From Piscinibacter aquaticus (GTDB taxonomy: Bacteria > Pseudomonadota > Gammaproteobacteria > Burkholderiales > Burkholderiaceae_C): 64,000 nucleotides of DNA. The stretch spans positions 3,658,001 to 3,722,000 of the forward strand of contig VOPW01000001.1 of the NCBI GenBank assembly GCA_007994965.1. Direction: 5' to 3'. Positions within the stretch are counted from its first letter, which is position 1. Every line of letters begins with the position of its first letter. Under the pieces are notes generated by a model, which saw only the letters and a list, made by a program, of their open reading frames with translations, ran no database searches and was not told where the DNA came from. Positions 31,917 through 42,702 of the stretch are shown here, one piece after another. The position numbers and the translations under genes were made by a program.

Positions 31917-34236
31917 ATGACCAACGCCGAAGACAAGCGCGCCGAGCTGCGCCGAGCCGCCCTCGAGTACCACGAGTTCCCGACGCCGGGCAAGGTGGCC
32001 ATCGCGGCAACCAAGCAGCTGGTCAACCAGCGCGACCACGGCGCTGGCCTATTCGCCGGGCGTGGCGGCGGCCTGCGAGGAGATCGTCGCCGATCCAGCC
32101 AACGCGTTCCGCTACACCTCGCGCGGCAACCTCGTCGCGGTGATCACCAACGGCACCGCGGTGCTGGGCCTGGGCGACATCGGGCCGCTGGCCGCCAAGC
32201 CGGTGATGGAAGGCAAGGGCGTGCTGTTCAAGAAGTTCGCCGGCATCGACGTCTTCGACATCGAGGTCAACGAGAAGGACCTCGACAAGCTGGTCGACAT
32301 CATCGCGGCGCTGGAGCCCACCTTCGGCGGCATCAACCTCGAAGACATCAAGGCGCCGGACTGCTTCTACGTCGAGCGCAAGCTGCGCGAGCGCATGAAG
32401 ATCCCGGTCTTCCACGACGACCAGCACGGCACGGCGATCGTGGTCGGCGCGGCCCTGCTCAATGCGCTGAAGGTGGCGGGCAAGGACATCAAGGAGGTCA
32501 AGCTGGTGTCCTCGGGGGCGGGCGCTGCCGCGCTCGCCTGCCTGGGGCTGCTGGTCAAGCTCGGCCTGCCGCGCGAGAACATCTGGGTGACCGACCTGGC
32601 CGGCGTCGTCTACGAGGGCCGCACCGAGCTGATGGATGCCGACAAGGCGCAGTTCGCGCAGAAGACCTCGCAGCGCACGCTGGCCGAGGCGATCGCCGGC
32701 GCCGACATCTTCCTGGGCCTGTCGGCCGGCGGCGTGCTGAAGAAGGAGATGGTCGCGAAGATGGCGGCGAGCCCGGTGATCTTCGCGCTGGCCAACCCGA
32801 CGCCGGAGATCCTGCCCGAGGAGGTCAAGGCGGTGCGCGACGACGCCATCATCGCCACCGGCCGCACCGACTATCCGAACCAGGTCAACAACGTCCTCTG
32901 CTTCCCGTACATCTTCCGCGGCGCGCTGGACTGCGGCGCGACGACGGTGACCGACGAGATGGAGATCGCCGCGGTGCATGCGATCGCCGAGCTGGCGCAG
33001 GCCGAGCAGAGCGAGGTGGTCGCCGCCGCCTACGCCGGCGCGAACCTGAGCTTTGGCCCCGAGTACCTGATCCCCAAGCCCTTCGACCCGCGGCTGATGA
33101 TGAAGATCGCGCCGGCGGTGGCCAAGGCTGCGGCCGAGGGCGGCGTGGCGCTGCGACCGATCAAGGACTACGACGCCTACCGCGAGAAGCTGCACGCCTT
33201 CGTCTATGCCTCCGGCCAGACGATGAAGCCGATCTTCGCGCTGGCCAAGCGCGCGGCGGCCAAGCGCGTGGCCTACGCGGAAGGCGAGGACGAGCGCGTG
33301 CTGCGCGCGGTGCAGGTGGTGGTCGACGAGAACCCTGGCGCGGCCCACGCTGATCGGCCGCCCGGCGGTGATCGCGCAGCGCATCGAGCGCTTCGGCCTG
33401 CGCCTGAAGGCGGGCGTCGACTACGACGTCGTCAACGTCGAGCAGGACCACCGCTACCGCGACTTCTGGCAGACCTACCACCAGATGACCGAGCGCAAGG
33501 GCGTGACGGTGCAGGTGGCCAAGATCGAGATGCGCCGCCGCCTGACGCTGATCGGCTCGATGCTGCTGCACAAGGGCGAGGTCGACGGCATGCTGTGCGG
33601 CACCTGGGGCACCACCGCCTCGCACCTGCACTACATCGACCAGGTGATCGGCAAGCGCCATGGCGGCAGCCCGAGCACCGCACAGGACGTGCGGGTGTAC
33701 GCCTGCATGAACGGGCTGATGCTGCCCGGCCGGCAGGTCTTCCTCGTCGACACCCACGTCAATGCCGACCCGACCCCGAAGAGCTGGCCGAGATCACCGT
33801 GATGGCCGCCGAGGAGATGCTGCGTTTCGGCGTCGAGCCCAAGGCCGCGCTGCTGTCGCACTCGAACTTCGGCACCAGCGATCACGGCAGCGCCGTCAAG
33901 ATGCGCCGCACGCTGGCACTGCTGCGCGAGCAGGCACCCTGGCTGCAGGTCGATGGCGAGATGCATGGCGACGTGGCGCTGGACGGCAAGCTGCGCCAGG
34001 GCCTGATGCCCAACAGCACGCTCAAGGGCGATGCCAACCTGCTGGTGCTGCCGGACATCGACGCCGCCAACATCTCCTACAACCTGCTGAAGACCGCCGC
34101 CGGCGGCGGCATCGCCATCGGCCCGGTGCTGCTCGGCGCCGCCAAGCCGGTGCATGTGCTGACGCCCTCGGCCACGGTCCGGCGCATCGTGAACATGACC
34201 GCGCTGACGGTGGCTGACGCCAACGCCGCGCGGTGA
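31917..34236 (+). CDS. maeB: NADP-dependent malic enzyme with phosphotransacetylase-like domain (three frameshifts)
   Basis: About 773 aa, the usual length for the large MaeB type. The malic enzyme half has [17 protein letters not shown] start, [31 protein letters not shown] (metal and catalytic residues) and ALANPTPEI. The C-terminal half is a PTA-like regulatory domain ending [16 protein letters not shown]. It converts malate to pyruvate with NADPH. Breaks near 32040 (extra C), 33337 and 33777. A TACAAT -10-like hexamer lies at 31859. Confidence 0.93.
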
Positions 34237-34497
34237 CATCGCACGGACATGCAGTCCGCTTGAATGTCCAGCGCCCCGTGAAGAGCACCACGGCGGCGCG
34301 GGGGCATTGCTGCAGCGCAGTAGGGCAGCATCGGACCTGGGCGGGCTCTCTTGTCCGCCAGGCCCGGGAATCACAAGCCATTTTCTGGTAGTTAGCGCAC
34401 GCTACTTCACCGATCGTCCTGCCCTAATATGAGGCAGCGGCTTGAGATTTCCCGCCCATTTCGGTACCATTCCGGCTTCTGGATTCAGGGATTACCC
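34237..34497 (+). other. Gap between maeB and the ribonuclease gene
   Basis: 261 bases. A GGACAT/ATGTCC inverted repeat just after the maeB stop may act as a weak terminator without a T run. TAATAT near 34424 in an AT-richer patch is the best -10 candidate for the ribonuclease. No gene seen. Confidence 0.35.
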
Positions 34498-34919
34498 GTG
34501 TCTTCCTCCGGTCTGTCACTGCGGTGGCGTGGGCTTCGTCAGGCGGGGCTGGCGATCGTGGTGGCGGCGGCAGGCCTGGCCGGTGCAATGGTTCCGAATG
34601 GAGCTGCACAGGCCAGGGAGTCGGTTCCGATGCCCGTGGTGGCGCTGGCCGAACTGCCCCCGAGGCCGTGAAGACCCATGGGCTGATCCTGTCCGGCGGG
34701 CCGTTCCCGTACTCCAAGGATGGCTCGGTGTTCGGCAACCGCGAACGACTGCTGCCGCTGAACAAGCGCGGCTTCTATCGCGAATACACCGTCAAGACAC
34801 CGGGCGCGCGGAATCGAGGCGCCCGGCGGATCGTTTGCGGTGGAACACAGCCCACCGCCCCTGAAGCCTGCTACTACACCGCCGACCACTACGCGAGCTT
34901 CCGACGCATCGTGCAGTGA
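34498..34919 (+). CDS. Secreted guanyl-specific ribonuclease, RNase Sa/barnase family (one frameshift)
   Basis: About 140 aa. A hydrophobic signal peptide (LAIVVAAAGLAGAMV) is followed by the mature enzyme. The mature part matches RNase Sa almost block for block: GPFPYSKDGSVFGNRE, YREYTVKTPG (catalytic Glu), ARNRGARRIVCGG (two catalytic Arg) and TADHYASF (catalytic His). It cleaves RNA after guanosine outside the cytoplasm. The start is GTG at 34498; the frame breaks near 34660, joining LAELPPEAVKTHG. The barstar gene is 39 bases downstream. Confidence 0.88.
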
Positions 34920-34958
34920 GCGGCAACCGGATCGAGTGAAACGAGGAGGAACGCGACC

Positions 34959-35351
34959 ATGCTCTTGCAGACCGTCCGTCCGAACATTGTCCAGGCCATC
35001 CGCGCCTACCGCGTGGAGGATCTGATGGCGGCCGCCGAAGGCGCCGGCCAGCATTTCCTCTACGCCAACCTGTCTGCCGCGCAGTCGAAGCAGGAAGTGC
35101 TGGAGACCATCGCCCAGGCGTTCATGTTCCCCGCCCACTTCGGCAAGAACCTCGACGCGCTGTACGACTGCATGACCGACTGGTCCACAAGGCCGGCACG
35201 CAGCCGGGCTTCGTGGTGGTACTGGAGCAGCTGCCCGACAACCCGCGCTTCGACCGCGAAGCCCGCGAGCAGCTGCTCGACGTCTTCCGCGATGCCGCGG
35301 ATTACTGGGGAACGACGAATACCCTTCAGGTGCTTCTATTCTTTTCAGTAG
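34959..35351 (+). CDS. Barstar-family ribonuclease inhibitor (two compensating frameshifts)
   Basis: About 130 aa, cytoplasmic. ATG at 34959 follows a GAGGAGGA ribosome site. The barstar core is FMFPAHFGKNLDALYDCMTDW, then VVLEQLPDNPRFDREARE and YWGERRIPFRCFYSF at the C-terminus. Breaks lie near 35195 and 35312 and cancel, so the stop is TAG at 35349-35351. It should bind and block the ribonuclease encoded upstream before export. The middle acidic helix is typical of the nuclease-binding face. Confidence 0.88.
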   Translation: MLLQTVRPNIVQAIRAYRVEDLMAAAEGAGQHFLYANLSAAQSKQEVLETIAQAFMFPAHFGKNLDALYDCMTDWSTRPARSRASWWYWSSCPTTRASTAKPASSCSTSSAMPRITGERRIPFRCFYSFQ

Positions 35352-35385
35352 CCCGCTCCCAGGAACAAGGGTCATGGGAGCGGGC
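35351..35385. repeat. Perfect 11-bp inverted repeat after barstar
   Basis: GCCCGCTCCCA and TGGGAGCGGGC flank a 13-base loop, starting at the last base of the barstar stop. There is no T run after it, so it is either a Rho-type or stability hairpin, not a standard intrinsic terminator. Confidence 0.6.
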
Positions 35386-35516
35386 GACGGAAACGACCCA
35401 GAACGTCGCCGCCGGCAAGCCGGCCGCCAAGAGCGCGGCCAATGCCAGCTTCGGCATGAACATGCCGATGATGAGCAGCGCCTTCGACACTGCGATGTGG
35501 CTGAACGCCGCGTGAT
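35386..35516 (+). other. Possible coding remnant after barstar
   Basis: In one frame this stretch reads without stops as VAAGKPAAKSAANASFGMNMPMMSS and ends AMWLNAA with TGA, with codon use like a real C-terminus. No start codon or family is recognised. It may be the tail of a small or broken gene, or chance. Confidence 0.25.
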
Positions 35517-35546
35517 GTCGCGCTGAAACGCAGCAACGTTCGAGAA

Positions 35547-35570
35547 GACGGCGGCCTGCGGGCCGCCGTC
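35547..35570. terminator. Strong hairpin between barstar and rsmA
   Basis: Perfect 10-bp stem GACGGCGGCC / GGCCGCCGTC with a TGCG loop, ending 1 base before the rsmA stop on the other strand. It lies between convergent genes, so a bidirectional terminator role is likely; the T tails are weak. Confidence 0.5.
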
Positions 35571-35571
35571 G

Positions 35572-36339
35572 TCATTTCAGGGTGGCGACGTGCCGGGCCA
35601 GCGCAAGGTACTCGGCCACCGGCACTTCCTCCGCGCGGCGCTGCAGGTCGAAGCCGCCGGCCGCGCCGCGCGCCTCGAGCCAGCGCCCGAGCGTGTGGCG
35701 CAGCAGCTTGCGGCGCTGCGAGAAGGCCACCGTGACCAGCTCGCCGAGCAGCGCGGCATCGACGGCTTCCGTACCGGGCAGCGGCTGCATGCGCACCACC
35801 GCCGAATCCACCCGTGGCGGCGGCTCGAAGGCCTCGGGCGGCACGTCGAGCAGCGACTCGATGTCGTAGCGCCACTGCAGCATCACGCTCAGTCGCCCGT
35901 AGTCCTTGCTGCCCGGGCCGGCGGCCATGCGCTCGACCACCTCCTTCTGCAGCATGAAGGTCTGGTCGACCACGCGATCGGCCACGGCCAGCAGGTGGAA
36001 CAGGATGGGCGTGGAGATGTTGTACGGCAGGTTGCCGACCACGCGCAGCTTCTGCCCGGCGCGTTCGGCCAGCGCCGCGAAGTCGACCGTGAGAACGTCG
36101 GCCTCGATCACCTCGAGGCGCTCGTTGCGGCGCAGCCGTGCAGCGAGATCGCGGTCGAGCTCGATGACGGTCAGACGCTCGCAGCGCTCCAGCAGCGGCA
36201 GCGTCATCGCGCCGAGGCCCGGACCGATCTCGATCAGCGCCTGCCCGGGCCGCGGATCGATCGCCGAGACGATCGCATCGATGACCGCGCTGTCGGCCAG
36301 GAAATGCTGCCCGAAGCGCTTGCGCGCCTGGTGGACCAT
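35572..36339 (-). CDS. rsmA: 16S rRNA dimethyladenosine transferase
   Basis: 255 aa, intact from the ATG at 36339 ([14 protein letters not shown]). SAM motif [11 protein letters not shown] and catalytic [10 protein letters not shown]. It dimethylates two adenines in helix 45 of 16S rRNA. The longer in-frame extension upstream of this ATG is Arg/Ala-rich and overlaps surA, so I reject it. Downstream of surA on the same strand, the conserved lptD-surA-rsmA order without pdxA. Confidence 0.95.
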   Translation of the reverse strand: MVHQARKRFGQHFLADSAVIDAIVSAIDPRPGQALIEIGPGLGAMTLPLLERCERLTVIELDRDLAARLRRNERLEVIEADVLTVDFAALAERAGQKLRVVGNLPYNISTPILFHLLAVADRVVDQTFMLQKEVVERMAAGPGSKDYGRLSVMLQWRYDIESLLDVPPEAFEPPPRVDSAVVRMQPLPGTEAVDAALLGELVTVAFSQRRKLLRHTLGRWLEARGAAGGFDLQRRAEEVPVAEYLALARHVATLK

Positions 36340-36353
36340 GCCCCGCGCGCCGC

Positions 36354-37676
36354 CTACAGCGGCGCCTCGCGCATCTCGATGTAGGCGCGGGCGCGCAGCT
36401 CGCGCAGCCACTCGTCGAACGCCTCGTCGAACTTGCGCTCGCGCAGCACGTTGCGGGCCTGCTCGCGCTGCTGCTTGACGTCCAGCGTCATGTCACGGCG
36501 ATCCATCACCTGGATCAGGTGCACGCCGAAGCGCGAGACCACCGGATCCGACAGCCCGTTGATCGCCAGCTTGTTCATCGCCTCCTCGAACTCGGGGACG
36601 AAGTTGCCAGGGCTGGTCCAGCCAAGGTCGCCGCCCGCCGAGGCGCTTCCGTCTTCCGAATTCTCGCGCGCCAGCACCTCGAAGGTGGGCGCGGCCGCTC
36701 TCGATCTGCTGGCGGAAACCGGCCGGCGCCGCTGCGCCGCGTCGGCCGTCAGCTGCGCCGACGGGCGCAGCAGGATGTGCCGTGCGCGGGTCTGCGTGAT
36801 GCGGAAGGCGTCGCCCTCCTTCTTGTCGACCAGCTTGAGCACGTGGAAGCCGGCGCCGGTGCGCAGCAGATCCGGGGCCACCTCGCCGGACTTCAGCTTC
36901 TTCACGACATCGACGAAGACATCCGGCAGGCGATCGGCGCTGCGCATGCCGATCACGCCGCCGGCCGCGCGGTTCGCGTCTTCCGACAGTTCGCGCGCCA
37001 CCGCCTCGAAGGCCTCGCCGGCGGCGACACGCTTCCTCGCCGCCTCGGCACGCTCGCGGCGACGGGTGATCTCCTCGGCGCTCGCACCCTCCGGCACCGT
37101 CACGAGGATCTGGGCGATGTTGTATTCCGAGGTGGCGCTGGCCGCGGCGCGGCGCTGGTCGAGGTAGGCGTCGATCTCGGCGTCGGTGACGCGGATGCGG
37201 GCCTGCACTTCGCGCTCGCGCACACGCTCGGTGAGCATCTGGTCGCGCACGTTGTTGCGGAAGCGCGCGTACTCGATGCCCTCCCGGCGCAGCCGCTCGC
37301 GCAGCTGCGCCATCGTGATCTGGTTCTGCACCGCCACGTTGTTCACGGCGCGGTCGAGCTCGGCATCGTCGATGCGCGTGCCGCTGTCGCGCGCGTGCGT
37401 GAGCTGCACGCGCTCGTCGATCAGCGCATCGAGCACCTCGCGGCGCAGCTGGTCTTCCGGCGGCAGCGAGGCGCGCTGCCGCGCCGCATCGTCGCGCACG
37501 CGGCTGATGCGCGCCTGCAGCTCGGAGGCCGTCACCAGCTCCTGGTTGACGACGGCGACGATGTAGTCGCCGGTGCGCACCGGGTTGGAACGGCTCTGCG
37601 CCTGGACGGCAGGCACCGCGGCGGCGATCAGGAGGGCCAGCAGCGCGGGGCGCAGGGCGGACAGGGCATCAGTCAT
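36354..37676 (-). CDS. surA: Periplasmic chaperone SurA, peptidyl-prolyl isomerase (two compensating frameshifts)
   Basis: About 440 aa. Signal peptide [21 protein letters not shown]-terminal chaperone domain with [18 protein letters not shown]; two parvulin-type domains, the first near [13 protein letters not shown], the second near [14 protein letters not shown] and [19 protein letters not shown]. It escorts outer-membrane proteins to BAM. A short stretch near 36690-36745 is out of frame between two cancelling slips. The start ATG at 37676 overlaps the expected lptD stop. Confidence 0.93.
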   Translation of the reverse strand: MTDALSALRPALLALLIAAAVPAVQAQSRSNPVRTGDYIVAVVNQELVTASELQARISRVRDDAARQRASLPPEDQLRREVLDALIDERVQLTHARDSGTRIDDAELDRAVNNVAVQNQITMAQLRERLRREGIEYARFRNNVRDQMLTERVREREVQARIRVTDAEIDAYLDQRRAAASATSEYNIAQILVTVPEGASAEEITRRRERAEAARKRVAAGEAFEAVARELSEDANRAAGGVIGMRSADRLPDVFVDVVKKLKSGEVAPDLLRTGAGFHVLKLVDKKEGDAFRITQTRARHILLRPSAQLTADAAQRRRPVSASRSRAAAPTFEVLARENSEDGSASAGGDLGWTSPGNFVPEFEEAMNKLAINGLSDPVVSRFGVHLIQVMDRRDMTLDVKQQREQARNVLRERKFDEAFDEWLRELRARAYIEMREAPL

Positions 37677-40082
37677 AGGCAGGGCGGCGGCGGGTGCGCT
37701 GCGCTCGTCGCGCAGCAGCCGGTAACCGGGGATATTGTCCTTCAAGACCTGCAGCGGGTTGGAACCCAGCCGCGACAGGCCGACGAGCTCGAGTTGCAGC
37801 AGCAGCCGCGTGGTGGCTTCGCTGCGGCCGGTGGACAGCCGCTCGGCGACGACGCGGCCGATCCAGCAGCCGGCGTCGTACTCGAAGCCGAGCACCGAGT
37901 CGGTGATGCGGCTGTCTCGCATGCTGTAGTTGACGCGGCCCACGCTGTACCAGCTGCCCTTGCAATCGGCGCCGCCGGCGCTGCCCGACGCGGCGGACTC
38001 GGCCGGCGTGCGGCCATAGATCGGCCACTGCCAGCCCAGCTCGACCTGCTCGGAGAGGCCACGCGCCAGGCGATAGGTCAGTCCGAAGGTGCGGTAGGGG
38101 CCGGGCGAATAGCGCGCTCCGAGGATCGAGCGCACCGTGCGCTTCGAATCGGGGCTGTACTGCAGCGCGCCGTCGAAGGTCCAGCGCCGGCGATGTTCGT
38201 CGAGCCGAAGATCAGCACGTCGGAGAAGCGCTGCGTCAGTGGCGTGCACTCGGGCGCGAGCAGCGGGTTGGTCGATGCGGTGCAGTCGCCGGTGATGCGC
38301 TGGTCGCGGAACAGGTAACGCTGCACGACACCGAGGCGCAGCGCCTCGGCACCATTGGCCGGATCGAGGAAGCGCGTGGTCACGCCGGCCGTGAGCTGCT
38401 GCGCGTCCGATACGCGGTCGACGCCGGAGAAGGCGTTCTCCGCATACAGCGATTCGAAGTTGAAGTCACGCGGCGCCGCGTCAAAAGCCAGCCGCGCATC
38501 CTGCTCGCGGTACGGCGTGCTGACCAGCATCAGCCGCGGCTCGAGCGTCTGGCGCACGTCGCGACCGAACCAGTGGGCATCACGCTCGAGCTGCCAGTGG
38601 CTGTCCAGGCTCAGCGTCGGGATCACCCGCGAGAGGCCGCGCCGGCCGTCCAGCGGCTGGTCGAGCGAGTAGGAGGCCGCATTGAACGAGGCGCGCGGCG
38701 TGACCGTCCAGCCCGACGAACCGAAGGGCCGCGCGAGGCTGCCCAGGGCATGCCAGCGCACGCCGGTGGGCCGCGCCGCGGCCAGCAGATCGGCGCGGCC
38801 GTTCTCCGGCTCGGCGAAGCGGTTCAGCTCGGTCTCCAGCGCGAACTCGAAGCCGCCGAAGCGCTGCACGCCGCGCACGCCCAGCTGCGGCGCACGGTCG
38901 TACGGGGCCTCGATGCGGCTGGCATCGTCCTGCAGCACCTGCCAGCGGTGCACGCGGGCGTAGCTGCTCCAGCCATCGAAGTCGCGGCGCGCGGTCAGGT
39001 CGGCCAGCAGCAGGCGCGGCGTGATGCTCGGCACCGCGCGCGCGGAAGTCCTTCCAGTAGGCGTCGTCCGACACGCGCAGGCCGTTGAAGCTGAAGCTCG
39101 CGCCCAGCGGCAGCGCTCCTTCGTGCGACAGGTTCAGCGCATGGCGCGCCTCGCCGGTCAGGCGGTCGTTGGGCAGCAGATGCACCTGCGCCTTGCCCTG
39201 GAAGCCCGGCTCGAGGTAGCGGAACTCGGCCTCGCCGCCCACGCCGCGCTTGGCCGAGACCATCGGCGTCAGCGTCGCGTCGCGGTTCGGCGCGATGTTC
39301 CAGTACCAGGGGATCGAGAACTGCAGGCCGCTCTTGCTGTCGAGGTTGATCGACGGCGGCAGCCAGCCCGACTTGCGCTCGTCGGTGAGCGGGAAGCTCA
39401 GCACCGGCGCGCCGAGGATGGGCACGCCGTAGAAGCGCAGCACGGCGTTCTCGGCGATGCCCTCGTTGGCCTCGAAGTCCATCTTCACGCGGTCGGTCGA
39501 CAGCAGCCGGGCCGGCCCGCCGCTGCCGTCGCTCGGGCAGCTGGTGTAGGTGGCGCCGGTGGCGATGGCGCGCTGCTCGTCGAGGAAGTCGATGCGTCGC
39601 GCCGTGCCGCCCGCGCCGGTGCGCCCGAAGCGGTAGCTCGGCTCGAGGAAGAAGCCCTCGAAGCGCTGCACGTGCAGCTGCAGCTCGGGCCCGCTGTAGA
39701 CATTGCCCTCGCGGCTGATGCGCACGTTGCCGCGCGCCAGCGCGAGGTCGTCCGGATGGTCGTAGCGCAGGCTGTCGGCGCTGAGCACCGTGCCGCCGCG
39801 GCGGAACTCCGCCTCGCCCTCGGCCACCGTCTCCAGATCGGGCCGGCCGCGCAGCTCGCGCGCGCGCAGGATGATCGGCAGCGCCTTCGCGCCCTCGCCG
39901 CGCGGCAGCGGCTTCAGCGCGGTCGCCGGCTGCAGGGCCAGTGCCGGCTCGGGGCTGTCCTGCGCGCGTGCGGCGCCGGCCGTGGCCATGGCCAGCGCCA
40001 GCGGGGCAAGCCGCCAGCGGCGAGGCAGGTTCAGACGGGAGGCAGACGGCACGTGCAGCGAGGAGAGCGAGGCACCGTGCAA
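37673..40082 (-). CDS. lptD: LPS-assembly outer-membrane protein LptD (two to three frameshifts)
   Basis: About 803 aa. Signal peptide, then an LptA-like jellyroll (GTVLSADSLRYDHPDDLALARGNVRI) and a large C-terminal beta-barrel rich in aromatic-alternating strands, ending SNPLQVLKDNIPGYRLL-type family tail. It inserts LPS into the outer leaflet with LptE. Breaks near 39045 and 38190. As read, the frame runs straight into surA without a stop; a one-base slip near 37680 would restore the ATGA junction. Confidence 0.92.
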
Positions 40083-40215
40083 CTTCGCCGGCGCGAGCGG
40101 TGGGAGTGCCGCGCGGCCGCGGGACGGCGGGGTGGTTTGTAGAATGAATTATCCACGAGGGCCCTGCGCCCGCACTGCCTTGACCACCCCGACACTCCCG
40201 CATCGATCACCTGGC

Positions 40216-41240
40216 ATGACGCGTCGCGCCGCGACACCTTCGAGCAGTGGCTGGCCGGCGGTGGCCTCGCGCCGCGGCCTCGTCGCCGCGAGCCTGCGCA
40301 GCGCCTCCAGCGACGCCAGCTTCCGCCGCTATTTCCGCATCGATGGTGAAGCCGCCAGCTTCATCGTGATGGACGCGCCCCCGCCGCAGGAAGACGTGCG
40401 CCCTTCGTGGCCGTGGCCGGCCTGCTGCAATCGGCCGGGCTGCACGGGCCGCAGGTGCTCGAGCAGGACGTGGCCCAGGGCTTCCTGCTGCTCACCGATC
40501 TCGGCTCGCGGCTGTACCTCGCCGAGCTGAACGAGGCGGTGGCGCGGGGCGACGGCAAGCGGGTCGACACACTGATGCGCGACGCGATCGCGGCGCTGGT
40601 GCAGTGGCAAGCGCGCGCCGATGCGAGCGGACTGCCGCCCTACGACGACGCGCTGCTGCGCCGCGAGCTCGCGCTCTTCCCCGACTGGTGCGTGACGAAG
40701 CAGTACGGCGTGACGTGGAGCGACGCGCAGCAGCAGCAGTGGCAGGCCGCCTGCGATCTGCTCGTGCGCAGCGCGCTGGCCCAGCCGACGGTGGCGGTGC
40801 ACCGCGACTACATGCCGCGCAACCTGATGGTGGCGGAGCCGAACCCGGGCATCCTCGACTTCCAGGACGCGGTGCGCGGCCCGATCTGCTACGACGTGGC
40901 CTCGCTGCTGCGCGATGCCTTCATCTCCTGGGACGAGGAGCAGGAGATCGACTGGGCGGTGCGCTACTGGGAGGCCGCGCGCAAGGCCAGCCTGCCAGTG
41001 GAGGGCGACTTCGGCGAGTTCTGGCGCCAGCTCGAGTGGATGGGCCTGCAGCGGCACCTGAAGGTGCTCGGCATCTTCTGCCGGCTGAAGCACCGCGACG
41101 GCAAACCGAAGTACAGCGAAGATCTGCCGCGCTTCTTCACCTATGCCCACAAGGTGGCGACGCGCTACAACGGGCTCGGTGCGCTGGCGCGCCTGCTCGA
41201 GCCCTTGATGGGCACCGACCGCGTCGACGCTTTCTACTGA
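40216..41240 (+). CDS. amgK: Cell-wall sugar kinase AmgK-like phosphotransferase (two frameshifts)
   Basis: About 341 aa of the aminoglycoside-phosphotransferase fold. DASFRRYFRI near the start, catalytic loop HRDYMPRNLMV and metal site ILDFQDAVRGPICYDVASLLRDA. AmgK phosphorylates MurNAc/GlcNAc in peptidoglycan recycling and in Pseudomonas lies divergent from lptD, as here. Breaks near 40265 and 40405; the true start is uncertain (ATG 40216 or TTG near 40174). The usual partner murU does not follow. Confidence 0.8.
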
Positions 41241-42194
41241 GCCGCCGGCCGCGTCTCGCAGCCGGCCGCGATCAGCCAGGGATCGCGGTCTTCGCCGCCG
41301 AAGGCCTGAACGAGGAAATCGACGAAGGCGCGCGTGCGCGCCGGCACATGCTTGCGCGTGGGCATCGCCGCATACAGCCGCGCCTCGAACAGCCGCCACT
41401 GCGGCAGCACACGCTCCAGCGCGCCCTCGCGCAGCGCATCCTCGGCCACGAACGAGGGCAGGCCGGCGATGCCCAGGCCGTGCAGCGCCGCCGCATACAG
41501 CATGTCGATGTGCGTGGTGCCGAGCACCGGCCGCGGCGGCACGAGCGTGACGATGTCGCCGACGGGCTCGTCGTCGCCGACGACGCCGCGCGTGAAGCTC
41601 AGCTCGCGCAGGAAGGCCGGCATCATCGCATCGTGCCCCGCCAGTTCGTCGGGGTGTTCGGGCCGTCCGCGGCGGTCGAGGTAGGCCGGCGACGCGCAGG
41701 TGATCACCTCGCTCTTGGCGAGGCGGCGCGCGACGAAGTCACCGTCCAGCGGACGCCGCGCCACCGACAGGATCGTCACGTCGAAAGCCTCGTCGAGGCT
41801 TTCAACCGGGCCCGGCGCCACCAGCTCGATCGTCACCTTCGGGTACTGCGCATGGAAGGCCGGCAGGTGCTTGGCCAGCTGGTGCACCGCGGCATGCCGG
41901 CGGCGCCAGCACACGAAGATGGCCGCGCGGTTCGCTGGCCGCGGCGCTGGCCAGCGCCTCGGCCTCCACCTCGGTGAGGATGGCGCGCACCCGCTCGAGG
42001 TAGGCCTCTCCGATGTCGGTGAGCGCGAGGCGCCGCGTCGTGCGGTTGATGAGCCGCGCGCCGAGGTGCTCCTCGAGATCGGCCACCGTGCGCGTGACCA
42101 CCGCGGGCGACAGGTTCAGCTCGCGGGCCGCGCCGGCGAAGCTTCCGGCGTCGATGACGCGCGCAAAGGTGCGCATGGAGTGCAGTCGATCCAT
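41234..42194 (-). CDS. LysR-family transcriptional regulator (one frameshift)
   Basis: About 320 aa. N-terminal winged helix with MRTFARVIDAGSFAGAARELNLSPAVVTRTVADLEEHLGARLINRTTR-type pattern (start chosen at MDRLHSM, ATG 42194). The effector-binding domain has VTILSVARRPLDGDFVARRL. The frame breaks near 41915. It is of the CrgA/PA-type close to regulators of oxidoreductases. Convergent with amgK, with a 7-base overlap of stops, and divergent from the DUF4148 gene. Effector unknown. Confidence 0.88.
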
Positions 42195-42304
42195 GGATTG
42201 TTTCCATTTCAGCAATGGCGTGTTCGATGGTATGCGGTTTATTGATCCATCCGCAATGCCTACAGTTCACCTCACCGAAACGCTCAACCCGAAAGGACAA
42301 CACC

Positions 42305-42622
42305 ATGAACCGCAAGCAAGCCATCGTCGCCGCCCTCTTCGCCGCCATCGGCACCTCCGCCTTCGCCGTCGAGGCCGAGCAGGTCGTCGCCCCCAAGGGC
42401 CAGCTGACCCGCGCTGAAGTGCAGGCCGAATTCGCCCGCGCCCGGGCTGCCGGCGAACTGGCCTACGCCAACGAAAGCTACGGCGGCGTGAAGGAGCGCA
42501 GCTTCGCAGCCCGCGGCGGTGCGATCGAGCGCAGCGCCTCGCGTGACCGCGACGAGGTGCGCGCCGAAGGCCGCGCCGCCGCCCGCGCCGGCAAGATCAA
42601 CACGGATTACGTCGGCGGCTGA
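42305..42622 (+). CDS. DUF4148 family exported protein
   Basis: 105 aa, intact. Signal peptide AIVAALFAAIGTSAFA then a mature part of about 85 residues with LTRAEVQAEFARARAAGELAYANESYGG, the DUF4148 hallmark of Burkholderiales. Charged helical C-terminus. Function unknown. It has its own terminator and lies divergent from the LysR gene with 110 bases between, so it may be a target of that regulator. Confidence 0.85.
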   Translation: MNRKQAIVAALFAAIGTSAFAVEAEQVVAPKGQLTRAEVQAEFARARAAGELAYANESYGGVKERSFAARGGAIERSASRDRDEVRAEGRAAARAGKINTDYVGG

Positions 42623-42654
42623 GCTTCGAACGCTCCTTCCGCATCGACCGACCA

Positions 42655-42676
42655 GCCGCCTCCGGGCGGCCTTTCT
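42655..42676 (+). terminator. Rho-independent terminator after DUF4148
   Basis: Stem GCCGCC / GGCGGC with a TCCG loop followed by CTTTCT, 32 bases after the stop. Short but well placed. Confidence 0.6.
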
Positions 42677-42702
42677 CATGGTCGGCCCGACAATACGCGC
42701 CC

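Noticed and set aside
34498..35351. Type II intracellular toxin-antitoxin pair
   Set aside because: The nuclease has a signal peptide, so it is an exported enzyme with a cytoplasmic inhibitor, not a typical intracellular toxin-antitoxin.
39021..40142. Long open frame antisense to lptD
   Set aside because: Typical GC-rich shadow of a real gene: Ala/Arg/Gln-rich, no domain, no ribosome site, while the other strand has clear LptD.
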